A stretch of DNA of 64,000 nt from Tetragonia tetragonoides (lineage: Eukaryota > Streptophyta > Magnoliopsida > Caryophyllales > Aizoaceae), in NCBI GenBank assembly GCA_038025085.1, contig CM076153.1, positions 5,053,501 through 5,117,500 on the forward strand, written 5' to 3'. Of the stretch, positions 48,366 through 61,200 are shown piece after piece (within the stretch, counting starts at the first letter, position 1; the number at the start of each line of letters is the position of its first letter). The notes below the pieces were generated by a model. That model made no database searches. It was given only the letters and a program-made list of their open reading frames with translations, and was not told the DNA's origin. A program made the position numbers and the translations under genes.

Positions 48366-49848
48366 TAGATCTCAACTTATCTCTCTCCTCCTCCTCCGTT
48401 CAGCCTAGCAAAATGTCTCTAACTCTTTATTCTTCTCACTCTATTATCTTCTACTTCACTCCTATACTGGCCTCTCTTTAGTCCAAATTGCTCATATTGC
48501 TTTACCCATTGGATTCCATTCCTGTCACAATCTACCCCACAAAAACAGTCGCCTATTATTAATTCCAGCTACTAAGTGGGGTAAAGTTGTGGGGCTAGAT
48601 ATTGTCATATCAAGCAAGGGCCAAAATAACGAGACTGAGAGGCTGATTTTGGGGATCGTGTTCAGCCAACAAAATCAAAAGGTCTCCTTTTGCTTTCTCT
48701 TTAGCCCTAGAAAAAGATACTAAGATTACAAAGTTTACAATTATTATACAGCTATAGTAAGCATAGTTTAAAGTAATCAATCAAGCTCTTGAAGGCTGAA
48801 GCCCATCTTGAACTTTTGAGAATGGGTTGGGTGGAAATACACACAGATCAACATGTTTTCTTAAACACGATTATGTTGTCTTGAGGCTAGAACCGCTAAA
48901 TACGACTCCAAGAAAAATATGGGTGGTACAAGTCCCAAGAATAGAAGTATGGCTTGTCTAAACAGATGTAAAACTCCCAAAGCCTAAATTTACAACAACA
49001 GCAGCCTATTCCTTAGAATAGCGGATTCAAATCAAACAGATGAATGCTATCTTCTTTTCACCTCTAGTTAATCCAACATTTTGGTAAGAGACTTTTGCTG
49101 AAGACAGCACTCTTGTAACTGGTCATAATTATACATCTTTAAATTAAGTAACTTGGCGTGAAAGATAAAACGCAACTACTCAGACCTCAGTAGAACTGTG
49201 ACAGCACTCAACACTAATCTCTCTAGTCATTGCCAATTATGACAGGCACCATAAGAACATCTCTGAAAACCGATTCCTATTTCATCACTTCCTTTTTTTC
49301 TGGTTTCCAGCTTTGCCTAAACTTGACAAAGCTGTAGTTTCTCCTTGCTTACTATTCAGACAGCAAGAATCATAATTCTTCATCTGAATGATCTTTTTTA
49401 GGGGTAAGCTCGAGCTATTGCTAAGTTATCCATGAGTATCCAACCGAGGCAATTTCTATTGGACAACAGCCCACCCAAACTTGCTCGAACTCAGCCAGAC
49501 ACATTTTAGCTAATAAATGGGCAAGAGTTCCCATTCCGTCTAACATGTGACCAAGACAGAGGAAAAGGAAATCACCTCACATCTAAGAGGTCTTCTACAA
49601 TAAGTGTAGATAATAATATAGTCAATTAACAGATGATGTAACACTTAGCATAAGTATTTTATCCATATATTCGTTAAGCATCTCTAAACAAAATACATTT
49701 AAAGTATTATAGGATCGTGACATTTTCATAGTTCATACCTAATACATTCACTTCTTTTTTTCTTTTTTTCATTTCAGCTAAGACATTCAATTTTATGTAA
49801 AGAGTGATATTCCACTGACCTCAATATCTGATAACACACACCAACACT
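48366..49848. other. Intergenic, no gene seen
   Basis: About 1.5 kb of AT-rich sequence holding the promoter side of the small gene and the 3' region of the CoA dehydrogenase. Only short frames and a T-rich run near 49754-49770. Confidence 0.6.
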
Positions 49849-52402
49849 TCAAAGTCTGGCTGCTGGTTTACGGTAGTCGTATACCCCAGTACCAGATTTT
49901 CTCCCAAGGCGACCAGCATCAACGTACTGAACAAGAAGAGGGCATGGAGCATACTTATTGTCCGCAAGGCCAGCATGAAGAACTTTCAGTATTGATAAAC
50001 AGACATCCAACCCAATGAAATCTGCAAGCTCTAGGGGACCCATTGGCTGGTTTGTCCCGAGCTTCATTCCTACATCAATGTCCTCTTTGGTGGCCACCCC
50101 AGTATACAATGTAAAGAAAGCTTCATTTATCATCGGCATTAAGATTCGATTTACAATAAATCCTGAATAGTCCTGAGAGCATACATTTGTTTTGCCAAAC
50201 CTGAATGACCAATAACATATATTATATAAGTCATAAGATGGTTGATTTAAAAGTAAGAAATTATAAATACTGAGGAAAAGAACAGAGTAATAGGAGAAAC
50301 AACCAAGAACTGGAATATTCTAGAATAAGGTGAGTTGTCAATACATAATAGACAGGCAAACTATTTCCAAACCAGGACTATGGACAAGCAAATGCAAACT
50401 CAACCAAGATGATGAAAAAGAATGAGGACCAGATTCTAGAATAAATGCATCAAGTGAAACGCAAGTCAGCCAATCCAAATCAGTCACCTCTCTGCCAAAT
50501 TTTTTGTTGCATTGAAAGTCTCATTCGATGTGTCTGCGCCTCTTATTATCTCAACCAACTTCATTATAGGAGGAGGGTTCATGAAATGCATGCCAATGAC
50601 CTGCAAAATCGAATAGTCTTTGTGAAACTTCATGAAACAAAATTGGAGCTGTTGATAAACTTTCAAGAGTCAATCCAACTCTAATGGCCTCACAGGGAAA
50701 TAAGTTACATATATACTGGAAGAAATGAAGAAGCGTATTAGTGCATTTATTAGGCCTGTGAGACCCCTGCCAAAATGTACAGGTATGAAAATTGAAGATT
50801 ACAATCTACAACCATAGACATAGAAGAAAAGCTTAATTAATAAACTCGTAGAACAATAAAGGACATCTATATTAACACATCTTCACAAAAATTGGTTGCT
50901 AACCCCACCTAACATGGACTAATTTACTGCAGCAAAAATGAGTATGACTACTAATGTAAGATAAGCAAGCCGAAGTTGAGCAATTAACATGATCTATTTT
51001 CTCAAACCAATATGTAGAACAATAGGATCGTGCCTTGCAAAGTTAAACTAACCATTAACTCGTGATGCTACATGACAGGAACTTTATCTACTTAAGTAAG
51101 CTTCAAAGAAAAAACTGAATGCAACTATACTGAAACAGACCTGTTTCGGTCGGCTTGTTACGGAAGCAAGTCGTGTAATGGAGATAGAGCTAGTGTTTGA
51201 AGCTAAGATGGCAGAAGATTTGGTGATCTTGTCTAGGTCAGTGAATAACTTTTTCTTAACAACTTCAGATTCTGCAATAGCTTCAATAACAAAATCTGCA
51301 GATTGAAAATCCTCCAAAAGCGTGGTACAGTGGAGGTGTTTCAGCGCATCAGTGACATTGGCCTACCATGAGGGAAATATATATTAGCTCCAAAAGCATG
51401 AACAACAATCGATTAAGCAATATAAAACGCATCAGGGACACAGATCAGTCAACCTGCTGAAATCAACAGATACTATAAGCCTATGTTCTAACTCGACCAA
51501 TAATTCTTTCTTGCAGAATTTCTGTACATTTACAACTAAAACAAAACCTCACAAAGTATGCAATAAATTTAGACATTTTGACTCTCTTGCATTATTGAGT
51601 TTCTCAGACTCAGAGTACTAGGAGTACCATTAGCAAATATGATGACTATTGATTACTGTAACTTCCAACAGCAAAAATGGATTGAAAAGAATATGGACAA
51701 AACATGCTAACAGATAGTAGGAGTCTATACTTTATGACAATGAAACTCCCTTTGGTGGATCACTAGGTGCAGGCACATGATGCGACATATATCGCCTGCC
51801 GGTCCTATCCAAGGTGTCCGTGCTTCAAAATGTATGTGGCTCGTTTTCCTCAACCATCTTAATTCCTGAAGTCCTAAACCCCATCCAAACAAATGTGAAA
51901 ACAATAGGTTATCAGAAAACCAGTTCAAATTGTTTGCTAACCGCCCAAAACTGAATTCATCTCAGCCTTAATTGCCCTTATATGCCCTTTTGTATCTACT
52001 ATTTTTGAACAAAACCTATTCCCAATTTCCCAATCACACAATTTCAGTAACCTAGAATTCTATTATTACCCAATTCAACAACAAACAATCAGAAACGCGT
52101 CAAATTACAATCAAAAGCAACCTTCAAAACGAAATTCAACAGTAACCCATATGATCAAACAATTTCATTAACCAATATCCAACATAAAACTTTGTAAAAA
52201 GTTGCAAGTAAAGTACCTGGGAAAGTTGGCCCTTTTTAGCGAGACGTTGAAGAGAATTGGTTATTGATTTGGTAGCCCTGGTGAGAGCATTAGGGTCAGC
52301 ATCCAGAAGCCAAACGTCGATTCCATTAACGGCAGCGAGTTGGGCAGTTCCCGAGCCCATTTGACCGGCGCCCACCACCCCGATTTTCTTTACATCCGCC
52401 AT
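49849..52402 (-). CDS. 3-hydroxyacyl-CoA / 3-hydroxybutyryl-CoA dehydrogenase-like protein, probably peroxisomal
   Basis: Four exons: 52402-52217, 51362-51141, 50600-50488, 50200-49849; 290 aa, GT-AG. NAD(H)-dependent oxidation of 3-hydroxyacyl-CoA, the third step of beta-oxidation in this family. N-terminal Rossmann fold with GAGQMGSG (residues 11-18), then FVIEAIAES and [10 protein letters not shown]. The catalytic pair in GMHFMNPPP...LVE is H141 and E153. C-terminal helical domain with [12 protein letters not shown] and [12 protein letters not shown]. The last three residues, ARL, fit a peroxisomal PTS1 ([SAC][KRH][LM]). Length and layout match the single-domain plant family (like At3g15290) rather than the multifunctional proteins. 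In vivo substrate unproven. Confidence 0.95.
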
Positions 52403-52727
52403 TGTTTAATCTCTTTCTATTTGGATTTTGGATAATAATAATAAGATTCAGATCAAGCCAAGAGCATTATTTTAAGACATGACGCAAAGTACGTGAGTAA
52501 GTTACACACGAATGAATCATCGTTCATCGATGGCGACATGGAGTCAACAAGTAGAAGTATCAAATTCCAATTGGATTTCCTCAACCCACCACGCCACCGG
52601 TCTGTTCCTCGTCACGGGTATTCTATTTCTATCCCACACAAACGAAACGGGTAATGGGGCCAATGGGAAACCATACCCGCTCCACCACTATATGTAGATG
52701 GGTATTCAATTATTCACTACAACTTTC

Positions 52728-52912
52728 TAGACCTGGCAATCGGGTCCGGTTTTCGGGTTAAACAACTATTATCTCACAAACTTTGGATCTCGGGTTGAGT
52801 TTGGGTCGAATAGTTTCGGGTTCGGGTCATTAGCAGATCAACCCTCTTCAGGTTGGGTTTCGAACGAGTCTTAAGCAGATTGATTTTCGGATCACAGATT
52901 TTGTCAGCTCTA
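52728..52912. mobile_element. hAT-like MITE relic
   Basis: Ends TAGACCTGGCAA and TTGTCAGCTCTA (reverse complement TAGAGCTGACAA) are near-matching 12-bp inverted repeats with the hAT-like TAG start. The interior has GGGTTCGGGT/CGGGTT repeats in both orientations. No 8-bp TSD is evident. Confidence 0.55.
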
Positions 52913-52948
52913 ACTACAAGTCTTGTGTAAGACCTTTTCATGCTATGG

Positions 52949-53165
52949 CCTAAAGTTTACATCGTTTGAAATTTTTACCCAAATTTCCTTGAGAAAACTA
53001 TTGTGACCTGAGATGATCACTAGTACCCCGGAAAAAAGACATGTGTGTCCTAAATTTGTACTTTCTCATGATTTTAATATTCGAGCTTTTAAAGTGTGCG
53101 ACTAGTAAAATAGTCGTACAAATTTAATAGGGACCTGATAACTCACTCTCATGACCCAGGTGTCA
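52949..53165 (+). repeat. Single degenerate monomer of the ~310 bp array repeat
   Basis: TACCCAAATTTCCTTGAG, then CTATTGTGACCTGAGATGAT, AGTACCCCGG, a CTTTTAAAGTGTGCG region, TAATAGGGACCTGATAAC and CATGACCCAGG match the landmark order of arrays A and B in the same orientation, at clearly lower identity. Confidence 0.6.
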
Positions 53166-53311
53166 TCTAATGCAGGAGCTTATATCATATTGTGTTTATC
53201 ATTATTTTACACATAATGTCATCTTCCAAATAAAAGAGCAAAAATATTAATAAAAGGAAACAGAGAAATATCGATAAGTGGCCTAAAATTGGCAGTCCAC
53301 ACAAACCGTTT

Positions 53312-53540
53312 TTTTTTTTTTTTTTTTTTTTTTGATAAGGCAAGAAAGCCGACCACTAAGGGTCAAGAGTCACAAGATTCAATACAGATTACACAACACA
53401 TACGTAAAATAAAACTACTAAAAATCAAACTAAGATCCAATTTAAAAGATAGACGACGGATGTTTTAGCAACTGCAACTTCTTCAATCCTGTTTAAGAAC
53501 CAGTCACGGTGATTACCAGATAACACACAAACCGGATAAC
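53312..53540 (-). mobile_element. Retroposon 3' end (poly(T) on + strand)
   Basis: A run of about 22 T is followed by GATAAGGCAAGAAAGCCGAC. Read on the minus strand this is a sequence ending CTTGCCTTATC plus poly(A), typical of a LINE or SINE tail. Body extent uncertain. Confidence 0.45.
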
Positions 53541-54230
53541 ACTTGCTTACGAGGGGCAATGAACATTAAGTTTCGTTGGTGGTAGGGGAAACAATAAAGG
53601 ATAAAGCAATATAATACTCTTAACAGAATAATTTACTAATTTAGACCTCACTAGTCATAACTGTCCTAAATCAAATACTAACTCATTAGTGGATAGTGGT
53701 GTAATAAAATTGGGTAGGAATGCAAAAGGGTGGGTTTGGTGAGTTGTGAGCGAGTTCACAATGTAAGCACCCACACAATATGCTGGGGGAACAGAAAATT
53801 TAACCATTGACCAGATCCGTTGTGAGTATAAAGCGTGTCTCATATTTGATGAACTATTCACTGTTCTAGATATTGAAATTTAGAGACTACAAAGTTTACG
53901 ATTTGCGTACTCTGTACGTGATTATTTTCATTGATTCAATTTCAAACAAAGGTGTTAGAAGTCTAAGATGCAGATGTTTTGACAAGTTTGATAAGTGATG
54001 GGGCGAGATGAGATCCTCTCTAATAAAAGGGTAAAGTACTTGGTGTAGTAACTTACAAGAACCCTAAAAGAAAAGGAAAAAAGAATTAGAGTTGGATATC
54101 TTTTGGGGTGAACAAGTGATGTGGCATGATGATATTAGTTTATTGGAGGGAAGTACTTTAGAGGTTCCTTACTCAAGAGGGGGCTATTTTCTCTAGACCA
54201 TACCCATTCCATAAAAATATACATTTATGT
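53541..54230. other. Intergenic, no gene seen
   Basis: AT-rich, only short frames without motifs. Confidence 0.6.
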
Positions 54231-54232
54231 TA

Positions 54233-54327
54233 CTTCCTCCGTCCCAAATTATATGACAATTTTGGGACTTGTGACTCAATGTGAGTCACAAGTCCCAAAG
54301 TTGTCATATAATTTGAGACGGAGGAAG
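54233..54327. mobile_element. Stowaway MITE forming a near-perfect hairpin
   Basis: CTTCCTCCGTCCCAAATTAT at the left is matched by the reverse complement ATAATTTGAGACGGAGGAAG at the right, and the pairing runs through the whole 95 bp, around a centre near GACTCAATGTGAGTC. Flanked by TA on both sides. Confidence 0.9.
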
Positions 54328-54420
54328 TATTTTTTAGCTGATGTTATGATATGGCAAATGAGTACTACTAGAGTGATATATTTGAGTAGAAATGGGAGTT
54401 TAAGATCATCTTCATTCGTT

Positions 54421-54612
54421 CTTTTTTTTTTGATAATCAAAAAGAGGGTGCAAGTGAATGGCGATTGAGTCACCACCGCTATGTCATGTTCGGATTTCGT
54501 GTTTAACAACAAACATATCAAACTAACTGAATAATTAGCGAGATTACCACAAAAAAAAACTGAATAATTAGCGCAAGCATTGACCCTATCAACATAGCAC
54601 CAACAACTCAAT
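54421..54612 (-). repeat. Retroposon copy related to 38047-38222
   Basis: Starts with a T run and TTGATAATCAAAAAGAGGG, and shares TATCAAACTAACTGAA, GCGCAAGCATTGACCC and CAACATAGCACCAACAA with the other copy (small differences). It holds a ~20 bp internal duplication (AACTGAATAATTAGCG). Confidence 0.6.
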
Positions 54613-54997
54613 AATAAGCTAGTATAGTTACTAAAAAATAGCAGACACAATAATTGATAATTTGACAAATACTTAACCTTAGATCATGGGATGTTTGCGG
54701 GTTGGTAGCCATTGAAAATGTTGTAAGCCTCTAGGTTAAAGATGGCTTTTGTGTCGTGCATATACGTGCCCCACCGTGTTTTATTTTCAAAATTCAGGCC
54801 CAGGTCCAGTCATTTGTGTCTGTGCTTCCTTCATACTCGTGTCGTGACGTGTAAAAAGTATGCTCGGTCGTGCCGTGCCTCGTGCTAACCGTGCCCAGTG
54901 CCATCTCTACTCTAGCACAGTACAATTTGATTTCAACATTAAAAGACGTGTTGTGGTTCTATTTCTCTTTGCTTAAAAACTACAAGCTTGATTTAAT

Positions 54998-55540
54998 GTG
55001 TGATTTCCTCATATATACATAATTCACAAAGTAATTCCTGAAATAGCTTCGGTGTAAAAATAATTCCCACCATATACATCACGTAGGCTCGGACTCAGGC
55101 GCGGAATGTATAATTTTTTTTGTGTGTTAATAACAAAGCCGCTGTGGCGCACAGAGGTTTTAAAAAGACGCTTTGGGCCATAGCGACTTCCCTTGTATAT
55201 TTTTCCTCAATCTTTCCTCCGTAAATGTCAGCTCCTTTAAAAGGAGTTGTGGCGCACAGAGCTTTTGAAAGCCTCTCTGCGCCACAGCGACTTTCTTTGT
55301 ATATATTTCCACCACCTTTTCTTTGTAAATTAGCTGAAAACATAAACAATAGTGAGCCGTTGTGGGCCACACCGTCTTACTAAAGTCTCTGTGCGCCACA
55401 ACGACTTTTATATTAACACGAAAAAAAATGCACTCGCGCCTGAGTCCGAGCCTATGTGATGTACATGGTGGAAATTATTTTCGAACCGAAGCAATTTCAG
55501 GAATTACTTTGTCAATTATGTATATATGAGGAAATCACAC
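54998..55540. mobile_element. Mutator-type (MULE) MITE with long inverted repeats
   Basis: The 9-bp TSD TGATTTAAT lies at 54989-54997 and 55541-55549; 9 bp is the Mutator length. The inverted repeats start GTGTGATTTCC and run for about 110 bp (through ATAATTCCCACCAT and GGCTCGGACTCAGGCGCG) with few mismatches. The interior has several GTGGCGCACAGAG/CTCTGTGCGCCAC inversions followed by GCGACTT, so it can form nested hairpins. 543 bp, no transposase. Confidence 0.93.
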
Positions 55541-55549
55541 TGATTTAAT

Positions 55550-57540
55550 ACGAGTAAAATAAAATATAAAACTAATAAATATTTTTTATAAGGGTTGAGA
55601 GGAAGTAGAGTGTGGGTCCGTAGGAAGGGGCAGGTTGAGTGGTTGAGGAGTGAGGACAAGGATCTTGTAAAAGGCCAAAAGGTAAGGGAGGCTGTAATTT
55701 AGGGTCCGTCCAATTGCAGTTACGGGTTCTTCCACCTTCCATGGTTCTACAATCCTCTTGTCCGTGACTTTCGCGCGCCGCAGCCGCAGCTGGGCCTTAA
55801 AAACATTTTAAAAAAGACAAAAGAAAAAAAAGGTGATTTCACCGGCTAAACCCTCTAAATAGGTCATCGTTTCTCACCTCCACTTTTGACTATCCACGCC
55901 ATGTCACTCCCGCTTTGGATTTCCACCGTTACTATTACCACAATACTTACTTTGATAGCGCGTGCTTTACAATTTACGTTTTTTTTATTTTTTTATTTTG
56001 TCCTTTTCTACTTGGGAAAATCTTTTGACCATCTAAGGAGTTAACTAAAAACAGTCACAAGCCGAGTTGGAACGTTGTTTGGCACAACCTAACCCAATTT
56101 AGACATGACATAATACACTCATGTAATATGAATGGTTTATGACTGTCAGACTATGTATATGTTGAATTTTGGAAAAAATCAATGTATAGACATAAAAAAA
56201 CAAAAGAAAAAAGCATTTGGCACGAAGTTGGAACATGGATAGTACAAAACATGACAATATAGTTGTGTATGTGTTGCTTCTCAAGGCGAGGATCACATTA
56301 AGGCACAATATGAAATCCACTGATTGGGCAATGGGTCGTGCTCGTGCCTCTTGGAGCCCCAAGCAACCCTAGACACAACAACATGACACGACCCATGTCA
56401 TCCTTATACGAACTATATAACTTATGTTCAATTGTTTGTAATTAACAATGGATTAAGGACTAAAGAGGTCACCTCTATAACCAAGCATGACATTATCATG
56501 ACATCATGCTTGTATGACCTATAAGGTGCCTCAGCTTGAAGATGCCTCATACAAGTTTTTGTGTTGTTCCGTTGTTCAATTTTATGATCTTCTGCAAATT
56601 CAGTTTCATTGGACAAAGTCTTATTTTGCGAAATCTGTTCCAATTCATTTTGTACTTTAGATTTCAATCAAATTAGATCTATTATGTAGCAAACTAATTG
56701 AAAATTGGAGTTCAACTTTACATGGCAGTTTTAGCTAATGTTCTTAAGGTCGTCATGTCATGCTATATGTAACTTTAACGGCCCTTTACCTTTTTCTGAA
56801 CTTTAGATGGTTCATGTACTACTAATCTACTGTTTCTTGATGAGAATGGTTACTAATCCATTGACAAACAACCCAAAACAAGGAAGAATGTGAAAGGAGA
56901 CCAGAAAAGCACGCGCATAACGTGAGAGTGAGATAAGGAAGCCTGGAATTCAGAAGGTCCTCGTAAGACCACACCTAACATGTCCAACTCTAACCCCTCT
57001 CATGAATTCTCTCTCCACCCGCACCCCCAGTAATATCATTTTCCCCAGTAGAGAAGAGAGAGAAAGATAGAAACAGACAAATTAAGGGGTTTGACAATCC
57101 ATCAGATTTGTTTGTAGAAACTGTGAAAACAATAAACACACACAACCAACCAAGAGACCAAACAAATACCAAAAAAACAATAAACAAAAACAATTTTCAG
57201 CAACAAAGTCAGCTCATTTCTGTCACCATTTCAATCACACGCCATCATTATTCATTGTTGGTCTAATTTTTAATAAATTTTGATAGAAAAAGGAAAAATC
57301 TTTGCTTTTTAGTCAAATTGCTGCTGCTTATACTGTTCATCTTTCTTTGATGAAGACCCCCCTATTTCTTTCTCTCTCTCTAGATTCTCTCCACATTTGT
57401 GGTTTTTGGTTAGTCGTTTTGAAAGAAAATGGATTAGTACCCTTTTATGGAAAAAAGTGGTAAAAGGATTCAGCCTGTAGATTACTTCCATTACAAGAGA
57501 TGACAATTGAAAAGAAGGCTCTTAAACTCCCAACACAGTG
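55550..57540. other. Intergenic upstream of the receptor kinase, no gene seen
   Basis: About 2 kb; CCGCAGCCGCAG near 55780 and AT-rich elsewhere. Probably contains the PSKR2 promoter. No TATA box assigned. Confidence 0.55.
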
Positions 57541-57559
57541 AGACTCAGTAGTATTTCTT

Positions 57560-57582
57560 TCTCTCTCTCTCTCTCTCTCTCC
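57560..57582. repeat. (CT)n microsatellite in the PSKR2 leader region
   Basis: About eleven CT units roughly 680 bp before the start codon, probably near or in the transcribed leader. Confidence 0.8.
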
Positions 57583-57779
57583 TCATTTATGGTTGTTCAA
57601 CTCTTCTTGGAGTTCTACCCACAAAAATATTAACTCTATCAAGATCTTGGGATTTGTTTCTCAGCTGGGATTGGCTTTGTTTTGGGTCTTTGCCGAATTG
57701 TCAACTTGAATTGCAAATTTGCAAGTTGTTGTTAGTTGGGTTGGGGATTGTGCTATTAGTATTTGTTTAGTTTACTGAA

Positions 57780-58263
57780 AATTAAATACTTTGGGGGTTC
57801 CGTTCAGTTTAGGGCTTTTCTATTTCTTTCTCCCCATATTTCACGGTGGATTGCAGATCTCAGTGGGGTTGCACTTGTTATTATTTTGCTTCACTGAAAA
57901 GCATTTGCTTGCTGAGCGGCATGGTGTTTCTCTGAGTTGGTGCTTAAGAACATGGGTATGTGACTTTCTACACTTAACTTTGTCTATTTGTTCAACTTGG
58001 CAATGCTTATTTTATCTTACATTCAGAAAAAAATATATTGAAATGGGTTTCTGGGATTTTGTAGGATTCATGATTTATGCCATTGGGATCTGATTTTGTG
58101 TGGGGATTGGTGGAATTGCTCATATATTCCGTGATCTTGCTTCAAGGGCAAGTGATAATTTTGGGTGAAAAGGCTGTTTGATTTCTGGGTTTGCTTGGTA
58201 TTAGGGGATTATCTTTAAGTCCTCATGGTTTGGGAGTTTCTGGTTTGAGGGGTAAATTCCCAA
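57780..58263 (+). promoter_or_regulatory. Probable long 5' leader of PSKR2 with upstream ATGs
   Basis: ATGs near 57919 and 57953 precede the main ATG. GGGTATGTGAC near 57954 and TTTTGTAGG near 58057 could be donor and acceptor of a leader intron. Both points are suggestions only. Confidence 0.35.
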
Positions 58264-61200
58264 ATGTTGGTAATGGAGGGTCATCTAGTTGTTATCCTGA
58301 AATGGGTTTTCTTGGTTTTCTTTGCTTGCTCTTTTGGGGGCCTTGAAACCCTAAGTCAGGCATGTGATCCTATTGATTTGTTGGCACTGAGGCAATTTGC
58401 TGGTAATCTCACAAGTGGGCAAATTATCTCAACTTGGGGCAATAGCTCCAATTGCTGTGAATGGGATGGTGTTTCCTGTGAGGGTGTTAATAATGGTTCA
58501 TCTGCAACTAGAGTGACCATGCTGATACTGAGAAGGAAAGGTCTTAAAGGGATAATTTCGCGCTCTCTTGGTCAATTGAACTGGTTGGAGGTGCTTGATC
58601 TTTCATATAATCATCTTGGTGGTGCATTGCCTGCAGAGTTGTCCAATTTGCAGCAACTGGTTTTCCTTGATGTCAGTCACAATATGCTCTTAGGGTCAGT
58701 TGGGGAGGCTTTTTCTGGATTGAAAAGTATTCAGACACTGAATATTTCCAGCAATTTGTTCAATGGGACACTTTCTGATTTCGGTGTGCTCCCAAATATG
58801 GTTGTGTTCAACATAAGCAACAACTCATTCGGCGGGCAATTCCATTCTGGGATTTGCAGTTCGGCTAAGATCAGGGCTGTCGAGATATCAATGAACTTCT
58901 TCACTGGTGGGCTTGAGAGCTTCGAGAATTGTACCTCATCTCTCCAGCAGTTGCATGCTGATGTCAATTCTCTTTCCGGTGATCTTCCGAGCTTTGTGTA
59001 TGGCATGCCTGCCTTGGAGCAGCTCACAATCTCTGCAAACAACTTCTCTGGCAAGATAAGTGAGGAAATCAGTAAGCTCTCAGGTCTCAAAATCTTAGTC
59101 ATTTCCAGCAACCACTTCTTTGGTCCCTTCCCTAATGTCCTAGGTAACCTTACCAAACTGGAGCAGCTAGTTGCAGAAACAAATTCATTCTCTGGGCCAT
59201 TGCCTTCTAGCCTGTCTCAATGTTCCAGGCTTGAGGTGCTTGATCTTAGAAATAATTCTTTTAAGGGCATTATTGACCTTGATTTTAGTGGACTGCCTAA
59301 TCTCTCTGTGCTTGATCTAGCCAGTAATCGTTTCTCTGGTCCCATTCCAACTTCACTTTCTAGTTGCAAAAAATTGAAAACATTGAGCATTGCGAAGAAT
59401 AACCTCACTGGTCAGGTACCTGGAAACTTTGGGAACCTTACATCTCTTTCATTTCTCTCCTTGTCAAACAATAGTTTGGTGAATCTGTCAGGGGCATTAA
59501 CCACCCTGCAGCAATGCGAAAATCTTACCACCCTTATACTTACTAGAAATTTCCATGGTGAAGAAATCCCGAGAAATTTGGCAGGGTTTGATAATCTGAG
59601 GGTTTTGGCACTGGGGAATTGTGCTCTCCGTGGTCAAATTCCTATTTGGTTGCAGAAATGTGGGAAGTTAGAAGTCCTTGATCTGTCATGGAATCACTTA
59701 AAAGGCAGTGTTCCATCATGGATTGGACAGATGGAAAATTTGTTTTACTTGGATTTCTCTAATAACACTCTCTCCGGAGAAATCCCAAAGGCTTTGATGC
59801 AACTAAAGAGCCTGATCTCTTCACGTGGCAACTCGTCCGCCGATCCTTTTGGGATTAATGGCATCCCATTGTATGTAAAGAGGAATCAGAGTGCTTATGG
59901 CCTGCAATACAACCAAGTCTCAAGTTTTCCACCTTCGATTTACTTGAGCAATAACAGATTTAACGGAACTATATCGTCAGATATTGGAAGGTTGAAGCAA
60001 CTCCACGTGTTGGATTTGAGCAGAAATAACATCACAGGGACTATCCCTGAGTCAATATCAAATATGCGGAACCTTGAAGTCTTGGATTTGTCCTACAATG
60101 ATCTTGAAGGATCAATACCTGCATCACTTAATAATCTCACCTTCCTTGCAAAATTCAGCGTCGCCTACAATCATTTGCAGGGATCAATACCAACAGGAGT
60201 GCAGTTTCAGAGCTTTCCTAACTCAAGCTTTGACGGCAATGCTGGTCTTTGCGGGTCAACTCAAGCTCCTCCTTGCACCAATGCTGACAATATGGGTCTT
60301 GGACCAAAGGTTCCTTCTGGGTCAAGCAATAAATTTCGTAGAAGCAGCATCCTTGGAATCACAATAAGTGTTGGGGTTGGTATTGCCCTGCTCTTAGCTG
60401 TTCTTCTGATTAGATTGTCGGCAAAAGAGAAGAGGGTTCCCACTGTTTATTCAGATGAGGAAAGCGGTCGACCTCCCAGGTTGTCTGAAGGATTTGGCGC
60501 TGCAAAACTGGTGCTATTCTACAACACGGATTGCAAGGATCTAACAGTTGGGGAGCTGTTGAAATCAACTGACAATTTCAGCCAGGCAAACATAATTGGC
60601 TGTGGAGGGTTTGGCCTAGTTTATAAGGCTACCCTTCCAAATGGAAACAAAGTTGCTATCAAGAGACTTTCAGGGGATTGCGGCCAGATGGAGCGTGAAT
60701 TCCGTGCTGAAGTTGACGCATTATCTAAAGCTCAGCACAAGAACCTTGTTTCCTTGGAAGGTTACTGCCAGATTGGGGATGATAAGCTGCTGATCTACTC
60801 GTATATGGAGAATGGGAGCTTGGACTACTGGTTGCATGAGTGCATTGATGGGGGCTCAGTACTTAATTGGACTGCAAGGCTGAGGATAGCCCAAGGTGCT
60901 GGTCATGGGTTAGTTTACCTTCATAAAGTTTGTCAACCAAATATAGTGCACCGTGACATAAAATCAAGCAACATTCTTTTGGATGAGAAATTTGAAGCTC
61001 ACTTGGCAGATTTTGGCCTGTCGAGATTGCTTCGTCCTTATGATACCCACGTAACAACAGATTTGGTTGGTACTTTAGGCTATATTCCTCCTGAATATGG
61101 TCAGACATTAACTGCAACCTTCAAGGGCGACGTGTACAGCTTTGGCGTTGTTCTCTTGGAGCTTCTTACAGGTCGGAGACCTGTCGAAGTCTGCAAAGGG

